This document shows positions 60,826-64,000 of a stretch of 64,000 nucleotides of DNA, piece after piece; position 1 is the stretch's first letter, and the number at the start of each line of letters is the position of its first letter. This stretch comes from an uncultured Eubacteriales bacterium (GTDB taxonomy: Bacteria; Bacillota; Clostridia; TANB77; CAG-508). Where the stretch lies: positions 99,151 through 163,150 of the forward strand of contig CABUJR010000003.1 in assembly GCA_902492015.1 (NCBI GenBank), given 5' to 3'. Made by a program: the position numbers and the translations under genes. The notes under the pieces were generated by a model. That model had not been told where the DNA came from. It saw only the letters and a program-made list of their open reading frames with translations, and searched no databases.

Positions 60826-62994
60826 ATGAAAAAATTTAAATTAAGTAAAGAAAAAATTGGGGTAATTTCAATAAGTGCTATTATTTTTTCTAGTATATTT
60901 TCAGGAAAAGCTTTTGCCACAGAATTTGATGTAAATCTTCCTGATGAATACAACCTTTGGAATGAACTAACAATAGAAGAAAAAGAAAATACACTTATGC
61001 CACAAACAAATTCTGCACAAGTACCAGAAAATGTTTTAAATAAATATGAAGTTGAAAATGTTCCATATTTAGTAAATTCATTATTAGGTAAAAATATTGG
61101 AGGATTTGATAATGTTTCAGCAGCAGTATCTGATTCTAGATATTCTTTAACAGATGTATTAAATATGAGAGTTGAACATCAAGGTAGTACAACAGAATGT
61201 TGGGCTTTTGCAACTTTAAAATCCATGGAATCTAATATTGCTATAGAAAATGGTTTAAGAGATATACCAGATTTTTCAGAAAGGCATACTGATTATGCAA
61301 CTTCTAGAACTTTTCTTGATGGTATAAATGAAAACGGCTTCAATAGAGAACTTGGAAAAGGTGGACTTCCAATTTCAGCTTTAGCATATTTGACTAATGG
61401 TCAGGGAGCTGTTTTAGAAGAAGAAATGCCTTTTGAAGATAATGAAGAAAGAATTAACTTAGATGAAATAAATAAGAATGTTGATACAGTAGTTACAGAT
61501 TATCAAATTTTGCCATCTATTTATAAAAAATATGAAATCGATGGTAATGGAAATACAACATCTGTTTCTTATTTTGATGTAAATGGTAATGAATATTCAA
61601 AAGAAGAAGTTAATTCACTAAGAAATATTATAAAGGAACATTTAGTAAAATATGGAGCTATTGCTACAATGACAGCTGGAAATTATGCTCAATATTATAA
61701 TAACCCACAAAATCCTTTTGCAGCAACAGCATATAACTGTAATGATAGTAGTTTAATAAGAGACCATGCAATAACAATAGTTGGATGGGATGATAATTAT
61801 TCAAGAGATAATTTTGCAGAAGGAGCTAAGCCTAAAGAAAATGGTGCATATATAGTACTTAATTCTTATGGAACAGAATCTTTTGATAATGGTTATATGT
61901 ATGTTTCTTATGAAGATGCAATTATAGAAAATGAAATGTATGGAGTACAATCTACATCAAAAGTAGATTATGATAATATTTATCAATATGACTATTATGG
62001 AGGAATATTCCAAATTGGTACAACAAGTACGACAACAGGTTCTTATGGAGTAGTATATAATAAAAATAATTCAGAAAAAGAAGTATTAAATAGTGTTGGT
62101 GTAACACTTGCAGACTATGCTGCTTTTGAAATTTATGTAAATCCTAATGGAAGTAGTTTCAGAAATGAAAACTTAATAAAAGTTGGAGAATCTAATGGTG
62201 TTTTAGCACCTGGATATCACAGAATAGATATTACACCTGTAGAATTACAAGAAGGAGATTTTTCAATAGTTGTAAAACAAACTTCAGAAGGTGATGCGTT
62301 TTATTTTGAAGTAGAAGCAAGTGTTCCAGGAACTGCATATGAATTTGCAGATTCTGAAAATAAAAGTTATATATCTTTAGATGGATATAACTGGGTAAAT
62401 TTATCAAGCTTGAGTATTTCTGGTATTGATATGGATACAGCTGATGTATGTATAAAAGCATTTACAACAGTAGGAACACAAGATGAAAATCCAGGTCAAA
62501 CTCCAGATGATAATAACCCATCTGAAACTCCAAGTGAGGATGAAAAACCTGATGAAAATCCAGATGAAGATGATAATCAAAAACCTAGTGAAGATAAATT
62601 AACTTCAAGTGTATATGTAATAGATGGTAATTATGTAATGAAAATTCCTCATGGAACAAAAGTAAAAGAATTTTTAAATAATATAGAAACTAATTTAGTT
62701 AAAAAAGTTTATAATGAAAATGGAACTGAAATCACAAATAGTGATGAAGTAATGGCAACAGGTATGAAACTAAAATTATCAGACTCAATAGAATATACAT
62801 TAATTGTAAGGGGTGATATAAAAACAGATGGTATACTAGATTTAACTGATGTTTCAAAATTAATTTTACATTATAATGAAAATAAAGGATTTGAATTATC
62901 AGGAAACCCATTGAAAGCAGCTGATATGAATTTAGATGGTAAAATTGATTTAGTAGATGTATCACAAATGATAGTTTTATATAATACTATATAA
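60826..62994 (+). CDS. secreted papain-family (C1) protease with C-terminal dockerin
   Basis: 722 residues. Signal peptide (residues about 1-31, ending GKAFA-TEF), then a papain-like domain: active Cys in QGSTTECWAFATLKSMES, His in DHAITIVGWDD, Asn in VLNSYGTESFDNGYMYVSYE. A beta domain follows, a Pro/Asp/Glu/Asn linker (about 555-595), and a C-terminal dockerin with two calcium loops: DIKTDGILDLTDVSKLIL and DMNLDGKIDLVDVSQMIV. Start is ATG 60826 after GGTGAGGAG; the frame is open back to 60772. The 274-base leader contains no recognised riboswitch or clear promoter. Confidence 0.9.
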   Translation: MKKFKLSKEKIGVISISAIIFSSIFSGKAFATEFDVNLPDEYNLWNELTIEEKENTLMPQTNSAQVPENVLNKYEVENVPYLVNSLLGKNIGGFDNVSAAVSDSRYSLTDVLNMRVEHQGSTTECWAFATLKSMESNIAIENGLRDIPDFSERHTDYATSRTFLDGINENGFNRELGKGGLPISALAYLTNGQGAVLEEEMPFEDNEERINLDEINKNVDTVVTDYQILPSIYKKYEIDGNGNTTSVSYFDVNGNEYSKEEVNSLRNIIKEHLVKYGAIATMTAGNYAQYYNNPQNPFAATAYNCNDSSLIRDHAITIVGWDDNYSRDNFAEGAKPKENGAYIVLNSYGTESFDNGYMYVSYEDAIIENEMYGVQSTSKVDYDNIYQYDYYGGIFQIGTTSTTTGSYGVVYNKNNSEKEVLNSVGVTLADYAAFEIYVNPNGSSFRNENLIKVGESNGVLAPGYHRIDITPVELQEGDFSIVVKQTSEGDAFYFEVEASVPGTAYEFADSENKSYISLDGYNWVNLSSLSISGIDMDTADVCIKAFTTVGTQDENPGQTPDDNNPSETPSEDEKPDENPDEDDNQKPSEDKLTSSVYVIDGNYVMKIPHGTKVKEFLNNIETNLVKKVYNENGTEITNSDEVMATGMKLKLSDSIEYTLIVRGDIKTDGILDLTDVSKLILHYNENKGFELSGNPLKAADMNLDGKIDLVDVSQMIVLYNTI

Positions 62995-63048
62995 CTTTAT
63001 GTTATTAATAATGTTATAAAAATGTAATATAAAAAAATATGATTTTAC

Positions 63049-63077
63049 TTGATTTTTGTTAAATGAAAAGTTATACT
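63049..63077 (+). promoter_or_regulatory. promoter for the cohesin-like gene
   Basis: TTGATT (63049-63054) and TATACT (63072-63077) are exactly 17 bases apart, just before the AAAGGAAAGGAG ribosome site. Confidence 0.7.
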
Positions 63078-63096
63078 AAAGGAAAGGAGTGTTCAA

Positions 63097-63858
63097 ATGA
63101 AAAAGAGAGTTTTAAAAATTGCTATAATAACAATGTTGTTAATATTTGTGTATGCCAATATAGTAAATGCTTTAAGTTTTACAGCAACAATGACATCAAG
63201 CAGTACAACAGTACCAGAATCAACAGAGTTTACAATATCAATAAAAATATCTAACTTAGATGTTGGTTCAAATGGAATAAACTCAATGAGTGGTTATTTA
63301 AAGTATGATGAAGATATTTTTGAAGAAATAAATGAATCAAGCATTGAAGGAATTAATGGTTGGTCAGTTAATTTTAACTCAGACGGTGGAAAAATTACTC
63401 TAACTAAAGGTACTTTTGTTAAAGCTGAAGAAGAAGTTTTTCAAGTTACTTTTAAAACCAAAACTGGAATTTCAGGAAAAACTGGAGAAATCAAATTTAA
63501 TAATATAGTTTCTTCAAATAGTGAAACAACAATATCAGCTTCAGATGTTTCTACAAAAATCACTATTGGAGATGATGCATCAAATACTGGAAATACTACA
63601 AATACATCAGGAAACTCTGCTAGTTTAGTTGCTAAACCAAATAATAATACTACAGATAACAATACTACAAATAATACAGCAAAAAATACAGCTAATTATT
63701 CTAATGAACCTATATCATCTTATGTTAATGAATCAACAGAAGAAGACATTCCATATACAGGTGTAGAAGATTCAATTATGTATATTATAGGTGCTATAAT
63801 TGTAGTAGCAATAGTATTCTATATTAAATTTGAAAAAATAAATAAAGAAATTAAGTAA
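63097..63858 (+). CDS. cohesin-like protein with sortase-type C-terminal anchor
   Basis: 253 residues: signal peptide (about 1-27), one cohesin-like beta domain (ESTEFTISIKISNLDVG, SMSGYLKYDEDIFEEI, to ISASDVSTKITIGD; about 28-165), an Asn/Thr-rich linker, then IPYTG (about 218-222) followed by a hydrophobic span and positive tail (KINKEIK), the pattern of sortase substrates. It follows a dockerin-bearing protease gene by 102 bases and has its own promoter. The cohesin assignment is by pattern, not by a search. A sortase is not in the window. Confidence 0.78.
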   Translation: MKKRVLKIAIITMLLIFVYANIVNALSFTATMTSSSTTVPESTEFTISIKISNLDVGSNGINSMSGYLKYDEDIFEEINESSIEGINGWSVNFNSDGGKITLTKGTFVKAEEEVFQVTFKTKTGISGKTGEIKFNNIVSSNSETTISASDVSTKITIGDDASNTGNTTNTSGNSASLVAKPNNNTTDNNTTNNTAKNTANYSNEPISSYVNESTEEDIPYTGVEDSIMYIIGAIIVVAIVFYIKFEKINKEIK

Positions 63859-63885
63859 TAAAAATAAAAATAACTAAAAAAGATA

Positions 63886-63928
63886 GGGGTAAACAAACAA
63901 TAAAGTTGTTTACCTTTATTTTTTTTAT
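63886..63928 (+). terminator. terminator after the cohesin-like gene
   Basis: GGTAAACAA (63888-63896) and TTGTTTACC (63906-63914) form a stem, with further G-U/G-T extension, followed by a T-run. After it, 63929-64000 shows no feature. Confidence 0.8.
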
Positions 63929-64000
63929 ATAATAGGATAATTTAATATAAATAGTAAAATTAAATTACCGGTTTTGGATAAATAAAAAGACACATAAATA

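Noticed and set aside
63063..63254. 63-residue ORF overlapping the cohesin-like gene
   Set aside because: Out-of-frame shadow, Asn/Lys-rich and truncated by stops, while the overlapping frame has a signal peptide and a ribosome site.

Overview
This window is a stretch of chromosome from a very AT-rich, low-GC Gram-positive bacterium of the Clostridia type, probably an anaerobic gut lineage (inference). The evidence is the gene content and order (mraZ-rsmH-ftsL-ftsI-murE-mraY-ftsW-murG; rpsL-rpsG-fusA-tuf; plsX-acpP-rnc), a MurE with the meso-DAP motif DNPR, strong AGGAGG-type ribosome sites, and a dockerin/cohesin pair. Promoters have sigma-A boxes (TTGnnn / TATAAT or TAAAAT) spaced almost always by exactly 17 bp. 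No tRNA, rRNA, CRISPR array, insertion sequence or prophage module is visible.

Layout. 1-9.3 kb is a mixed region: the end of a DJ-1/PfpI protein, L-lactate dehydrogenase, a DUF445 membrane protein, a Ca/Na antiporter, a YetF-type membrane protein, a ComEC-like metallo-beta-lactamase-fold protein facing a DUF3006 protein, a thioredoxin-fold protein without CXXC, and half of a MATE-like transporter. 9.4-18.6 kb is the division and wall cluster, with three MraZ boxes 10 bp apart before mraZ, an unusual array of ACAAAAGA words between mraZ and rsmH, and an ftsI split by a one-base frameshift next to its active-site serine. The cluster stops after murG (no murD, ftsQ or ftsZ). 18.6-38.6 kb alternates housekeeping genes (topA, trmFO) with very large, Lys/Glu-rich, mostly helical proteins of unknown function. 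These include two tandem paralogues (1273 and 950 aa) and a five-gene locus: a 701-aa protein with 18 six-residue repeats, a 1085-aa coiled-coil protein, a 65-aa protein sharing the C-terminal signature of the 1085-aa one, a 444-aa single-pass membrane protein and a 76-aa protein. 38.6-43.3 kb is the str operon with its own promoter and several intergenic hairpins. 43.4-46.3 kb holds a structured intergenic element and two unknown genes. 46.5-49.8 kb is plsX, acpP, rnc, a radical SAM gene and, after a hairpin, yitT. 50.6-51.4 kb has two small XRE regulators with a good operator candidate. 51.4-59.4 kb is a six-gene operon (ogg, transglutaminase-like, addB, alr, pgeF/yfiH-type, family-4 UDG) rich in DNA repair. 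59.4-63.9 kb holds a predicted zinc-peptidase-like protein, then a secreted papain-family protease with a C-terminal dockerin, and a cohesin-like protein with a sortase-type anchor.

Working together. Wall synthesis (alr, murE, mraY, murG, ftsW, ftsI), lipid supply (plsX, acpP) and translation (str operon, trmFO, rnc) form an ordinary housekeeping backbone. The most novel material is (i) the family of large helical proteins between housekeeping genes, especially 31.3-38.6 kb, and (ii) the compact dockerin-protease/cohesin-anchor pair, which suggests a protease displayed on the cell surface. Functions given for these two are inference from sequence features only.
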